Positions 39,616 through 47,293 of a DNA stretch of 64,000 bases are shown one piece after another. The position numbers and the translations under genes were made by a program. The notes beneath the pieces were generated by a model. That model had not been told where the DNA came from, searched no databases, and saw only the letters and a list, made by a program, of their open reading frames with translations. Source of the stretch: Prauserella shujinwangii (GTDB lineage Bacteria; Actinomycetota; Actinomycetes; Mycobacteriales; Pseudonocardiaceae); NCBI RefSeq assembly GCF_003001955.1, contig NZ_PVNH01000003.1, positions 62,001 to 126,000 on the forward strand. The letters run 5' to 3'. Every line of letters begins with the position of its first letter. Within the stretch, counting starts at the first letter, position 1.

Positions 39616-40461
39616 TCAGTTGCCGCCGGGGAACTCGCCGACCTGGTCGGCGGGCGGGGCCTCGACGTTCACCGGGGCACCCCAGTCGGTGTACTTCATG
39701 AGCATCGAGCCGCCCTGGCCCGCGGGCGCTCCGGCCGCCTCCATGACCTTGGCCATGTCCATCGAGACCTGGACGGGCAGGTTGTCGCCGTTCAGCCACA
39801 GCTCCATCGGCAGCTTCCCGACCTTGTCCGCGAGCTGCTTCATCTGCTCCTCGGAGACGCCCGCGGCGCCGTACTGGTCGGCGATCTTCGCGAAGTCCAG
39901 CTCGATCGTGTAGTGGGTGACGTCCTGGCCGTCGAGGGTGGTCTCCTCGCTGTTCGTGATCTCACCGGCCTGCTTGATCTGGTCCAGCACCTTGCTGGGG
40001 TCGCTCTGCTCGGCCATCTGGTCGAACGAGCTGCCCAGCTGCTGCGACAGCGGGTCGGTGCCGTCGGCGGAGACCTTGACCCACTCCTTGCCGCCCATCT
40101 GGGCCGCGGCCTCGCCCGGCAGCTTCATGTACATGGTGCGGTCGACGAGGCGCATCTCCATCGTCTGCCCGCCCATGTTCATGGTGATGGCCATCTTGGA
40201 GTTGGCGCCGTCGTAGACGCCCTCGCCGTTGGCCGAGATCTTCTGCCCGGCCATGTCCATTTCCATGGTGAACTTCGACGACTTGCTCTGGCTCGTCTGC
40301 TCGGACGCCGCCGCCACCAGCGCCTGCGCGTCGCTGAACAGGCTCGAGCCGTTGCCACTGTCGCCGCCCACCGGGCTGGCGGTGCCGCCTTCGGAGTCGC
40401 CGCACGCGCCGAGCGCGAGCACCAGCGCGAAACCGCTGGCCGCGAGGGCTGTCTTCCGCAT
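39616..40461 (-). CDS. LppX/LprG-like lipoprotein
   Basis: Lipoprotein of 281 residues with signal peptide and lipobox LALGAC (Cys20). The mature part follows the LppX/LprAFG pattern: QTSQSKSSKFTMEMDMAGQ strands, repeated beta strands with methionine-rich surfaces (KMAITMNMGGQTMEMRLV), and a concluding PMELWLNGDNLPVQVSMDM strand pair. Such proteins carry lipids or lipoglycans across the periplasm in mycobacteria. The ligand here is unknown. ATG at 40461 with GGGG upstream. The 156-nt upstream region contains a GGAACCC/GGGTTCC inverted repeat (40516-40535). Confidence 0.8.
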   Translation of the reverse strand: MRKTALAASGFALVLALGACGDSEGGTASPVGGDSGNGSSLFSDAQALVAAASEQTSQSKSSKFTMEMDMAGQKISANGEGVYDGANSKMAITMNMGGQTMEMRLVDRTMYMKLPGEAAAQMGGKEWVKVSADGTDPLSQQLGSSFDQMAEQSDPSKVLDQIKQAGEITNSEETTLDGQDVTHYTIELDFAKIADQYGAAGVSEEQMKQLADKVGKLPMELWLNGDNLPVQVSMDMAKVMEAAGAPAGQGGSMLMKYTDWGAPVNVEAPPADQVGEFPGGN

Positions 40462-40515
40462 GGAGTTCCCCTTGCTTCGGTTGTTCGTCATCTGTCGCCG
40501 CACGGATCGGACGGC

Positions 40516-40535
40516 GGAACCCCGTTCAGGGTTCC
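40516..40535. promoter_or_regulatory. inverted repeat upstream of lipoprotein gene
   Basis: GGAACCC (40516-40522) and GGGTTCC (40529-40535) separated by six bases, 55 nt upstream of the start. Possible operator; no known regulator matches. Confidence 0.3.
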
Positions 40536-40617
40536 AGGTACGAGCTTCCCCGTCGCTCCCCCGGGCCCGATCGGGCGGCATGCGCACACACTGTAACGGC
40601 CGGGGCGGACAAACGGG

Positions 40618-41625
40618 TCACGTTTCGGCAATTCCCGCCCGGGAGGCGAGCAGCCTGCGCAGCGACTCGAGCCTGCCGGGCCGGGCGGCCCCGCTCGCGA
40701 CGACGTCGTCGAGCGCGCAGTCGGGATCCTCGGGCGGGCCGAGGTGACCGCAGCCGGACGGGCACTCCTCCGCCGCCTCGGCGAACTCGGGGAACGCCTC
40801 GACGATGTCGTCCGCGGTCACGTGGGCCAGCCCGAACGACCGCACTCCCGGCGTGTCGACGACCCAGCCGCCCTCCGGCAGCGGCAGCGCGACCGCGCTC
40901 ACCGACGTGTGCCTGCCCTTGCCCACGGCGCTGACCACGCCGGTCGCGAGATCGGCCTCGGGGACCAGGCGGTTCACCAGGGTCGACTTGCCGACCCCGG
41001 AGTGCCCGACGAGCGCGCTGACCCGTCCCCGCAGCCGCTCAGCGAGCTCGGCGGGCTCCTCGTCGTGCCGGGTGACGACGGCGGGCACGTCGAGGTCGGC
41101 GTAGGAGGCCAGCAGCTCCTCCGGGTCGGCGAGGTCGGCCTTGGTCAGGCACAGCACCGGTTCGAGCCCGCCCGTGTAGCACGCGACGAGGCAGCGGTCG
41201 ATGAAGCCGGTGCGCGGGGGCGGATCGGCGAGCGCGGTGACGATGAGTAACTGCTCGGCGTTGGCGACCACGACCCGCTCGTACGGGTCGGTGTCGTCGG
41301 CGGTGCGGCGCAGCACGCTGGTGCGTTCCTCGACGCGGACGATCCGCGCGAGCGTGTCCGGCTTGCCGCTGACGTCGCCCACGAGGCCGACCCGGTCACC
41401 CACGACGACGGGCGTGCGCCCCAGCTCCCGCGCGCGCATCGCCGTGACCCGGCTGCCGGGGTCGTCCGCCACGGCGCAGGTCCAGCGCCCCCGGTCGACG
41501 GCCGTCACCCTCGCGGGCACGGCGTCGGCATGGGCCGGACGGCGCTTGCTCCGGGGCCGGGTGCCCTTGCCCGGGCGCACCCGGACGTCGGACTCGTCGA
41601 GCTCGCGCCAGTCCCTGCGGGCCAA
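40618..41625 (-). CDS. rsgA: ribosome small subunit-dependent GTPase RsgA
   Basis: Circularly permuted GTPase of 335 residues that checks late 30S assembly. Order: OB-fold (about 35-105), G4 (LCLTKADL), G1 P-loop (GHSGVGKSTL), the TTSxS-like switch (GRHTSVSAVAL), G3 (VVDTPGVRSF), then a zinc domain CPSGCGHLGPPEDPDC with the family's Cys/His ligands. The N-terminus is very basic. The frame supports a TTG start at 41625 with GGAGGG nine bases upstream; no ATG or GTG suits better. In M. tuberculosis aroA lies beside rsgA; here it is absent and the SRAP gene begins 114 nt away, divergent. Confidence 0.9.
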   Translation of the reverse strand: MARRDWRELDESDVRVRPGKGTRPRSKRRPAHADAVPARVTAVDRGRWTCAVADDPGSRVTAMRARELGRTPVVVGDRVGLVGDVSGKPDTLARIVRVEERTSVLRRTADDTDPYERVVVANAEQLLIVTALADPPPRTGFIDRCLVACYTGGLEPVLCLTKADLADPEELLASYADLDVPAVVTRHDEEPAELAERLRGRVSALVGHSGVGKSTLVNRLVPEADLATGVVSAVGKGRHTSVSAVALPLPEGGWVVDTPGVRSFGLAHVTADDIVEAFPEFAEAAEECPSGCGHLGPPEDPDCALDDVVASGAARPGRLESLRRLLASRAGIAET

Positions 41626-41739
41626 ACTGTCACACCCTCCTGGTTGGTTGACACCTGTACCGATGATCCCCCATCGCCCTCGCCACGGCTCGGTAACCGT
41701 GTCACGATGGCGCCGGGACGACCAGAAGGAGGCCATGCG

Positions 41740-42543
41740 ATGTGCGGCCGCTACGCCGCCACGAAGGATCCGGCCACGTTGATGGCCGAGTTCGACGCGG
41801 TGGACGGCACCGAGGGCCACGCGCCCGCTGCGGACTACAACGTCGCGCCCACGAAGAAGGTCGTGAGCGTGGTCGAACGCCACCCCAGGGACGCCGACGG
41901 CGAGGTCCTCGAGGACGAGGCCCCCGTGCGCAGCCTGCGGGTCATGCGCTGGGGGCTCGTGCCGTTCTGGGCGAAGGACACGTCGGTCGGCAGCCGCATG
42001 ATCAACACGCGGGCGGAGACGGCGAAGGAGAAGCCGGCGTTCCGCAAGGCGCTCTCGCGCCGCCGCTGCCTCGTCCCTGCCGACGGCTGGTTCGAGTGGC
42101 GGGCCGCCGCCGAGAACACGGGCAAGGGCGGCAAGAAGGCGCCCAAGGAGCCGTTCTTCATGACCACCAGGGACGGGTCGTCGCTGGCGTTCGCCGGCAT
42201 CTGGGAGACGTGGCGCGACCCGAAGGGCGACCCCGACGACCCGCCGCTGGTCACCTGCTCGGTGCTGACCACCGACGCGATCGGCCAGCTGGCCGACATC
42301 CACCACCGCATGCCGCTCGTGCTGCCGAGGCAGCGCTGGGCAGGCTGGCTGGACCCGGACCGCACGGACGTCGAGGGCCTGCTCGACCCGCCGGGGCTCG
42401 ACGTCGTCGACTCGTTGGAGCTGCGGGCGGTCTCGACGAAGGTCAACAGCGTGCGCAACAACGGTCCCGAGCTGGTGGAGCGCGTCGAACCGCGGCCCGC
42501 GGACCTCGACGCGGGGCTGTTCGAGGTCCCCAACCCCTCATGA
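41740..42543 (+). CDS. SRAP/HMCES-family abasic-site protein
   Basis: Protein of 267 residues in the SOS response-associated peptidase family (YedK/HMCES), which crosslinks to abasic sites in single-stranded DNA through Cys2 and protects them. Cys2 is present right after the start methionine (MCGRYAAT). The other active-site elements are NVAPTKKV, WGLVPFWAKD, NTRAET, the glutamate in PADGWFEW and the histidine in IHHRMPLVL. Length is slightly above the minimal family owing to a lysine-rich insert near 125-135. The ATG at 41740 has AAGGAGG seven bases upstream. Equivalent to Rv3226c. Confidence 0.92.
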   Translation: MCGRYAATKDPATLMAEFDAVDGTEGHAPAADYNVAPTKKVVSVVERHPRDADGEVLEDEAPVRSLRVMRWGLVPFWAKDTSVGSRMINTRAETAKEKPAFRKALSRRRCLVPADGWFEWRAAAENTGKGGKKAPKEPFFMTTRDGSSLAFAGIWETWRDPKGDPDDPPLVTCSVLTTDAIGQLADIHHRMPLVLPRQRWAGWLDPDRTDVEGLLDPPGLDVVDSLELRAVSTKVNSVRNNGPELVERVEPRPADLDAGLFEVPNPS

Positions 42544-43154
42544 CCCGGGCCCGCATCGAGACCCCGCACGGCCCGGCGTGCGCCGAGCTGCACTGCGCCG
42601 AGGAGGGAACGGCGGGCCTGCTGCTCGGCCACGGCGCGGGCGGTGGTGTCGGTGCGCCCGACCTCGTCGCGGCCACGCGCGCGGCCCAGCAGGTCGGGGT
42701 GCATGTCGCGCTGGTCGAGCAGCCCTACCGGGTGGCGGGCCGCAAGGCTCCGGCGCCGGCGAAGCAGCTCGACACGGCGTGGCTCGCCGTGGCCGAGGAG
42801 CTGTCGGCGACCTGGTTCGACGGCCTGCCCCTGGTCTTCGGCGGGCGCTCGTCCGGGGCCAGGGTGGCCTGCCGCACCGCGGCGAGCGGGCAGGCGGCGG
42901 CGGTGCTCTGCCTGGCCTTCCCGGTGCACCCGCCGGGCAAGCCGGAGAAGACCCGGCAGCCCGAGCTGGACGGCGTCGAGGTGCCGACGCTGGTCGTGCA
43001 GGGGGAGCGGGACCCGTTCGGCAGGCCGGAGGGTGGTCCGCACCACGAGATCGTGCTGCTGCCCGGTGACCACAGCCTCAAGGCGGACCTGGACGGGCTG
43101 TCCAGGGCGGTGGCCGAGTGGCTGGCCCGCGTGCTGCGCCCCTACGCCGCCTGA
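42540..43154 (+). CDS. alpha/beta hydrolase, KANL3/Tex30-like
   Basis: A compact hydrolase fold of 204 residues. Oxyanion loop [10 protein letters not shown] near residue 30, nucleophile elbow GGRSSGA (Ser about 103), acid in VQGERDPFG and base histidine in PGDHSLK. The KANL3/Tex30-like family is usually annotated as hydrolase of unknown substrate. The ATG overlaps the SRAP stop by four bases, so the two are probably co-expressed. Confidence 0.82.
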   Translation: MTRARIETPHGPACAELHCAEEGTAGLLLGHGAGGGVGAPDLVAATRAAQQVGVHVALVEQPYRVAGRKAPAPAKQLDTAWLAVAEELSATWFDGLPLVFGGRSSGARVACRTAASGQAAAVLCLAFPVHPPGKPEKTRQPELDGVEVPTLVVQGERDPFGRPEGGPHHEIVLLPGDHSLKADLDGLSRAVAEWLARVLRPYAA

Positions 43155-43162
43155 AAGCCCGG

Positions 43163-43660
43163 TCAGCGTCCCTCGGCCGGGAGCCGCGTGGCGATCGGAG
43201 CCACGGTGGCGCCGGTCAGGGCGACCAGGTCCGCGGGCGACAGCTCGATCTCCAGGCCTCTCCGGCCGCCCGAGCAGAGCACCGTGCCGAACGTCTCCGC
43301 GGAGACGTCCACCACCGTCGGCAGCCTGCTGCGCTGGCCCAGCGGGGAGATGCCACCCAGCACGTAGCCGGTGGCGCGCTGGGCCGCGGCGGTGCCGGCC
43401 ATCCGCGCCCGCTTCCCGCCGACGGCGGCGGCGAGGGCCTTGAGGTCGAGCTGCCCGGTGACGGGCACCACGCCGACGGTCAGCCTGCCGTCCACGTCCG
43501 CGACGAGGGTCTTGAAGACGCGCTCGGGTGCCACGCCCAGCGCCTCGGCCGCCTCGAGGCCGTACGAGTCGTGCCTCGGGTCGTGGTCGTAGGTGTGCAG
43601 CGAGTGCTCGACCTTCCGTTTGGCCAGCAGCGCGGTCGCGGGAGTGCCCTTTCCAGCCAC
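43163..43660 (-). CDS. YbaK/EbsC-family aminoacyl-tRNA deacylase
   Basis: A 165-residue editing protein, probably clearing Cys-tRNA(Pro), which prolyl-tRNA synthetase makes by mistake. Family features include [18 protein letters not shown] with the conserved lysine of the active site, [12 protein letters not shown] and the C-terminal [15 protein letters not shown]. The GTG start at 43660 places the conserved HTYDHDPR correctly. Its upstream region overlaps the sigR promoter on the opposite strand. Confidence 0.9.
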   Translation of the reverse strand: MAGKGTPATALLAKRKVEHSLHTYDHDPRHDSYGLEAAEALGVAPERVFKTLVADVDGRLTVGVVPVTGQLDLKALAAAVGGKRARMAGTAAAQRATGYVLGGISPLGQRSRLPTVVDVSAETFGTVLCSGGRRGLEIELSPADLVALTGATVAPIATRLPAEGR

Positions 43661-43690
43661 GTGCGGATCGTAACGCCGGTCACGTCCGGG

Positions 43691-43717
43691 GGAATTCCGG
43701 CGCCGGGCCGCCGCGTT
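43691..43717 (+). promoter_or_regulatory. SigR-type autoregulatory promoter of sigR
   Basis: GGAAT (43691-43695), 19 bases, GTT (43715-43717) matches the SigR/SigH consensus exactly. In Streptomyces and mycobacteria sigR/sigH genes drive themselves from such a promoter. The likely start of transcription (about 43724-43727) coincides with an in-frame GTG at 43727. Confidence 0.75.
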
Positions 43718-43846
43718 GGACCCCACGTGCCGACCACGCTGACCAGAACCGCACGCCGTTCCCGCGTATCCTCGGGGGCGTCATATGCGCACCCGGCTAC
43801 GGGTAGGCCACGCCGGCGCGCCGGCGCCGATCGAGAAGGGAACGGT

Positions 43847-44548
43847 TTGCCGAGCACGCAGAATTCCGCTGACACCGAGGCCACCGAGCCCACCCAGGGC
43901 ACTCGGGCCCCGGAAGCGACCGAAGGCACCGAGATCGGGTCCGGGACCGACGGGCAGCAGTCGGGCGACGAGCTCACCGAGCGCTTCGAGCGCGACGCGA
44001 TGCCGCTGCTCGACCAGCTGTACTCGGCCGCCATGCGGATGACCCGCAACCCGGCCGACGCGGAGGACCTCGTCCAGGAGACGTACCTCAAGGCGTACGC
44101 GGCTTTCTCGTCCTTCAAGCAGGGCACCAATCTCAAGGCCTGGATGTACCGCATCCTGACCAACACCTACATCAACGGCTACCGCAAGCGGCAGCGGCAA
44201 CCCCTGCAGCAGCCGACCGAGGAGATCACCGACTGGCAGCTCGCGCAGGCGGAGAGCCACACGTCGAGCGGCCTGCGCTCGGCCGAGGTCGAGGCGATGG
44301 ACAACCTGCCGGACACCGACGTGAAGGCCGCGCTGCAGCAGCTGCCGGAGGAGTTCCGGCTGGCGGTGTACCTCGCCGACGTCGAGGGCTTCGCGTACAA
44401 GGAAATCGCTGAGATCATGGACACACCCATCGGCACGGTGATGTCGCGGCTGCACCGTGGCCGGACCCAGCTGCGCCAGCTGCTGGCCGACGTCGCCACG
44501 GAACGGGGCTTCATCCGTTCTGCCCAGCAGGAGGTGGCGGGCCGATGA
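43847..44548 (+). CDS. sigR: thiol-stress ECF sigma factor SigR (SigH)
   Basis: ECF sigma factor of 233 residues from the TTG start. Region 2 (about 60-125) contains the [14 protein letters not shown] core and -10 recognition helix, and region 4 (about 165-220) has [26 protein letters not shown] and the [11 protein letters not shown] recognition helix. The N-terminal 40 residues are threonine- and glutamate-rich. The next gene is its redox-sensing anti-sigma factor, overlapping by four bases. SigR/SigH governs thioredoxin, mycothiol and proteostasis genes. Start: AAGGG lies six bases before TTG 43847. An in-frame GTG at 43727 would add 40 residues (see findings). Confidence 0.92.
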   Translation: MPSTQNSADTEATEPTQGTRAPEATEGTEIGSGTDGQQSGDELTERFERDAMPLLDQLYSAAMRMTRNPADAEDLVQETYLKAYAAFSSFKQGTNLKAWMYRILTNTYINGYRKRQRQPLQQPTEEITDWQLAQAESHTSSGLRSAEVEAMDNLPDTDVKAALQQLPEEFRLAVYLADVEGFAYKEIAEIMDTPIGTVMSRLHRGRTQLRQLLADVATERGFIRSAQQEVAGR

Positions 44549-44871
44549 GCACGCACGGTGAATCGGACAAGTCCCGGAAGGTCCACTGCGAGGAGGCGCT
44601 CGCGGAGATCTACCTGCTGCTCGACAAGGAATGCAGCCCCGAGCGTGATGCGCAGCTGCGCAAGCACATCGAGGACTGCCCGCCGTGCCTCGAGGAGTAC
44701 GGCATCGACGAGCAGATCAAGCAGCTGCTGGCCCGCAAGTGTGGCGGCGACCATGCTCCGGCCGAGCTGAAAACCCGCCTGCGGGCGTCCATCCGGCGGA
44801 CGGTCGCGGAGCGGGGCGGGTTCACCGTGGAGCGCACCGACGTGCACGTGGAGCGCCAGGTCACGGAGTGA
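44545..44871 (+). CDS. rsrA: zinc-binding redox-sensing anti-sigma factor RsrA
   Basis: ZAS-family anti-sigma factor of 108 residues. The HxxxCxxC motif is at His41, Cys45 and Cys48, with the upstream Cys15 (KVHCEEAL) completing the zinc site, the same spacing as in S. coelicolor RsrA shifted by four. Oxidation forms a disulfide, ejects zinc and releases the sigma factor. Two further cysteines, Cys30 and one in [10 protein letters not shown], are present. The C-terminal tail after residue 80 is basic then acidic. Coupled to sigR by a GTGA/ATGA-type overlap. A GC hairpin ends the operon. Confidence 0.92.
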   Translation: MSTHGESDKSRKVHCEEALAEIYLLLDKECSPERDAQLRKHIEDCPPCLEEYGIDEQIKQLLARKCGGDHAPAELKTRLRASIRRTVAERGGFTVERTDVHVERQVTE

Positions 44872-44888
44872 GGCCCCGGACGTGAGAG

Positions 44889-44913
44889 GGCCCCGGCAAC
44901 CGGTGCCGGGGCC
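44889..44913. terminator. hairpin after rsrA
   Basis: GGCCCCGGCA (44889-44898) and TGCCGGGGCC (44904-44913), perfect 10-bp stem, between convergent rsrA and the bL37 gene. Confidence 0.65.
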
Positions 44914-44923
44914 GCGCCACTCG

Positions 44924-44998
44924 TCAGGAGTTGGGCTTCTTGCCGTGGTTCGCGCTGTTCTTCTTCCGCGCGCGACGCTTCCTGGCTCGCTTCGACAT
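44924..44998 (-). CDS. ribosomal protein bL37 (24 residues)
   Basis: Tiny gene of 25 codons on the minus strand. The product begins MSKRARKRRARKK and ends NHGKKPNS, is almost half lysine and arginine, and matches the bL37 protein of actinobacterial 50S subunits, first found in mycobacterial ribosome structures. The ATG at 44998 has GAGGAG seven bases upstream. The size falls below common gene-calling limits. Position beside sigR-rsrA is consistent with the sigH neighbourhood in mycobacteria as far as I recall. Confidence 0.88.
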   Translation of the reverse strand: MSKRARKRRARKKNSANHGKKPNS

Positions 44999-45081
44999 CC
45001 GTCACTCCTCGTACTGGTGCATGCCTGTGCCGACTAGTCTGTCATGCGAGGATGTCTTCGCCGGGAGGGGCGCCCCAGTCC

Positions 45082-46611
45082 ATGACCACGCTCGCCGACC
45101 TGCTCGCCGACAACACCGGCCTTTCCGGCGAGGCCGCCGATCACCTGCAGACCGTGGTCGCCGAGTGGCAGTTGCTCGCGGACCTCTCGTTCGCCGACTT
45201 CCTGCTCTGGGTCCCGGTCGACGAGGGTGAGGGCGACTTCGTCTGCGTGGCGCAGGCGCGGCCCACCACGGCGCCCACGGCGCATCCGGAGGACGTCGTC
45301 GGCACCCGGTTCACCGTCGCCGACCATCCGCAGCTGGCCAGGGCGATGCGGGAGGTCCGCATCTGCCGCGAGGAGGAACCGCACTGGTACCGCGACCTGC
45401 CGATGCGCAGGGAGGCGGTCCCGGTGAAGTTCGGCGACGACGTGATCGCGGTGCTGAGCCGGGAGACCAACCTCGCCTCCCCCCGGGTGCCGAGCCCGCT
45501 CGAGATCGCCTACCTGGGCAGTGCGGCCGACCTGTGCCAGATGGTCGCCGACGGCACGTTCCCCAGCCCCGACGCGAACACCGACGTGCACACGAGCCCC
45601 CGTGTCGGCGACGGGCTGATCCGGCTCGACCAGTCCGGGACCGTGGTGTTCGCGAGCCCCAACGGCCTTTCGGCCTACCACCGGATGGGTCACGAGTCCG
45701 ATCTGCTCGGCACGCGGCTCGCGCCGCTGACGCGGTCGCTGATCCGCGACCCGTTCGACGCGACGGAGGTCGCGCACCGCATTCTCGACGCGCTCGACGG
45801 CAAGCCCGGCAGCCGCACCGAGGTCGACTCGCGGCGCGGCGCTGTCGTGCTGTTCCGCGCGCTCCCGCTGCGCCCGGCGGGCCGCGCGGCGGGAGCGCTC
45901 GTACTCGTGCGCGACGTCACCGAGGTGAAGCGGCGGGACCGCGCGCTGCTGTCCAAGGACGCCACCATCCGGGAGATCCACCACCGGGTGAAGAACAACC
46001 TGCAGACCGTGGCGGCGCTGCTGCGCCTGCAGTCGCGGCGGACGCCGAGCCCGGAGGCGCGGCAGGCGCTCAGCGAATCGGTGCGCCGCGTCTCGTCGAT
46101 CGCGATGGTGCACGAGGCGTTGTCGATGTCGGTGGACGAGCGGGTCGACCTGGACAAGCTCCTCGACAACGTGCTGCCGATGGTCGGCGAGGTCGCGACC
46201 GCCGAGTCGCAGGTCACGCTGTCCCGCACGGGCTCGTTCGGCGTGGTGGTGGCCGAGATCGCCACGCCGCTCGTGATGGTGGTGGCCGAGTTGGTGCAGA
46301 ACGCCGTCGGCCACGCGTTCGCCAACGGCAGGCCCGGCAGGGTCGAGATCGTGGTGGAGCGGTCGGCCCGCTGGCTGGACGTCCTCGTGCGGGACGACGG
46401 CAAGGGGCTGCCGCCCGGCTTCTCCCTGGAACGCGCCGACGGCCTGGGGCTGCAGATCGCCAGGACGCTGGTGGAGTCGGAGCTGCGTGGCTCGCTGTCG
46501 CTGCGGGCCGTGCGTGAGGACGGGACGACCCTCGACGGCGCCGCGGGTGCGGGCCGGAGGGCGGCGGGCACCGAGGCGGCCCTGCGCATTCCGCTCAGCC
46601 GCAGGCTCTGA
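45082..46611 (+). CDS. pdtaS: PdtaS-type sensor histidine kinase (Rv3220c-like)
   Basis: Soluble kinase of 509 residues without membrane segments. A GAF domain (about 5-145) and PAS domain (about 170-290) are followed by a HisKA_2 phosphorylation helix (IREIHHRVKNNLQTVAALLRLQSRR, His near 303, HRVKNNLQ signature) and an ATPase domain with VAELVQNAVGHAF, VRDDGKGLP and GLGLQIARTLV. PdtaS phosphorylates the ANTAR antiterminator PdtaR and senses copper, nitric oxide or c-di-GMP in mycobacteria. The partner gene is not in the window. ATG at 45082 follows GGGAGGGG; an ATG at 45052 is an alternative. Position beside whiB1 matches Rv3220c-Rv3219. Confidence 0.9.
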   Translation: MTTLADLLADNTGLSGEAADHLQTVVAEWQLLADLSFADFLLWVPVDEGEGDFVCVAQARPTTAPTAHPEDVVGTRFTVADHPQLARAMREVRICREEEPHWYRDLPMRREAVPVKFGDDVIAVLSRETNLASPRVPSPLEIAYLGSAADLCQMVADGTFPSPDANTDVHTSPRVGDGLIRLDQSGTVVFASPNGLSAYHRMGHESDLLGTRLAPLTRSLIRDPFDATEVAHRILDALDGKPGSRTEVDSRRGAVVLFRALPLRPAGRAAGALVLVRDVTEVKRRDRALLSKDATIREIHHRVKNNLQTVAALLRLQSRRTPSPEARQALSESVRRVSSIAMVHEALSMSVDERVDLDKLLDNVLPMVGEVATAESQVTLSRTGSFGVVVAEIATPLVMVVAELVQNAVGHAFANGRPGRVEIVVERSARWLDVLVRDDGKGLPPGFSLERADGLGLQIARTLVESELRGSLSLRAVREDGTTLDGAAGAGRRAAGTEAALRIPLSRRL

Positions 46612-46667
46612 GAGCCCGGGAAGGTTCTGCGGCTCCGAAACCCGTGGGCCGGTGGCCCGGAACGTTT

Positions 46668-46701
46668 CGAGGGCCGGCACCACAATGGGTGCCGGCCCTC
46701 G
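46668..46701. terminator. bidirectional hairpin between pdtaS and whiB1
   Basis: CGAGGGCCGGCACC (46668-46681), six-base loop, GGTGCCGGCCCTCG (46688-46701): perfect 14-bp stem. Short T-rich or A-rich flanks on both sides (TTT before, CAAAA after) suit termination in both directions. Confidence 0.85.
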
Positions 46702-46768
46702 CAAAACCTTTCGTCTCGTGCGCGAAATGCGCACTAGCCGAAAGTTTGTCGCCTGTGTTCTGCTGCGT

Positions 46769-47023
46769 TCAGGCGTTGCTCCGCGTGCCGATCTGAGCCC
46801 GGCGACGCTTCAGGGCGCGCCGCTCGTCCTCGCTCATGCCGCCCCAGACGCCGGCGTCCTGGCCGCTGGCCAGTGCCCAGGCCAGGCAGTCGGACGCGAC
46901 GGTGCAGCGGTGGCACACGGCCTTCGCCGCGGCAATCTGCGAGAGCGCGGGCCCGCTCGTCCCCACGGGGAAGAACAGTTCGGGGTCCTCGTCTCGGCAG
47001 GCCGCGCGGTGGCGCCAGTCCAT
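46769..47023 (-). CDS. whiB1: WhiB1 iron-sulfur regulator
   Basis: An 84-residue WhiB protein with cluster cysteines C9, C37, C40 and C46 at the same positions as M. tuberculosis WhiB1, the GVWGGMSEDERRALKRR turn and tail, and the identical overall length. WhiB1 is essential, binds the principal sigma factor and reacts with nitric oxide through its 4Fe-4S cluster. The ATG at 47023 has GGAG spaced suitably on the minus strand (sequence CAAGGAGCTCAC region). Two CRP-like sites lie upstream, as in mycobacteria. Confidence 0.93.
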   Translation of the reverse strand: MDWRHRAACRDEDPELFFPVGTSGPALSQIAAAKAVCHRCTVASDCLAWALASGQDAGVWGGMSEDERRALKRRRAQIGTRSNA

Positions 47024-47094
47024 TTCTGTGAGCTCCTTATTTCGGCGCGGCAGCCCGCGCCACAGTCGTCATGGCGGTCGTTTTCTGGGGTGCT

Positions 47095-47110
47095 TGTGAA
47101 TGCTTTCACG
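47095..47110 (-). promoter_or_regulatory. CRP-like site 1 upstream of whiB1
   Basis: TGTGA-N6-TCACG (47095-47110) matches nine of ten positions of the CRP consensus TGTGA-N6-TCACA. It lies 72 nt upstream of the whiB1 ATG. CRP (Rv3676) regulates whiB1 through two sites in M. tuberculosis. Confidence 0.7.
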
Positions 47111-47144
47111 AAGCACCGAGTTGGACAAGGGTTTTCCGGCGATC

Positions 47145-47160
47145 GGTGAGTCAGCTCACC
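47145..47160 (-). promoter_or_regulatory. CRP-like site 2 upstream of whiB1
   Basis: GGTGA-N6-TCACC (47145-47160), eight of ten matches to the CRP consensus, with perfect GGTGAG/CTCACC symmetry. Its centre is 50 bases from that of site 1. Confidence 0.5.
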
Positions 47161-47293
47161 CGCCCGTGCGACTGGCCTGACCTGCGGATATAAGGCCGAA
47201 ACCGGCTTTGTGGGGGCGCGCACGATGCGGCGAACGGAGCCTCTCCGTCGATGAGCGGCAACGCTGAGTTTGCCCCGAACGATCAGTGATCGT

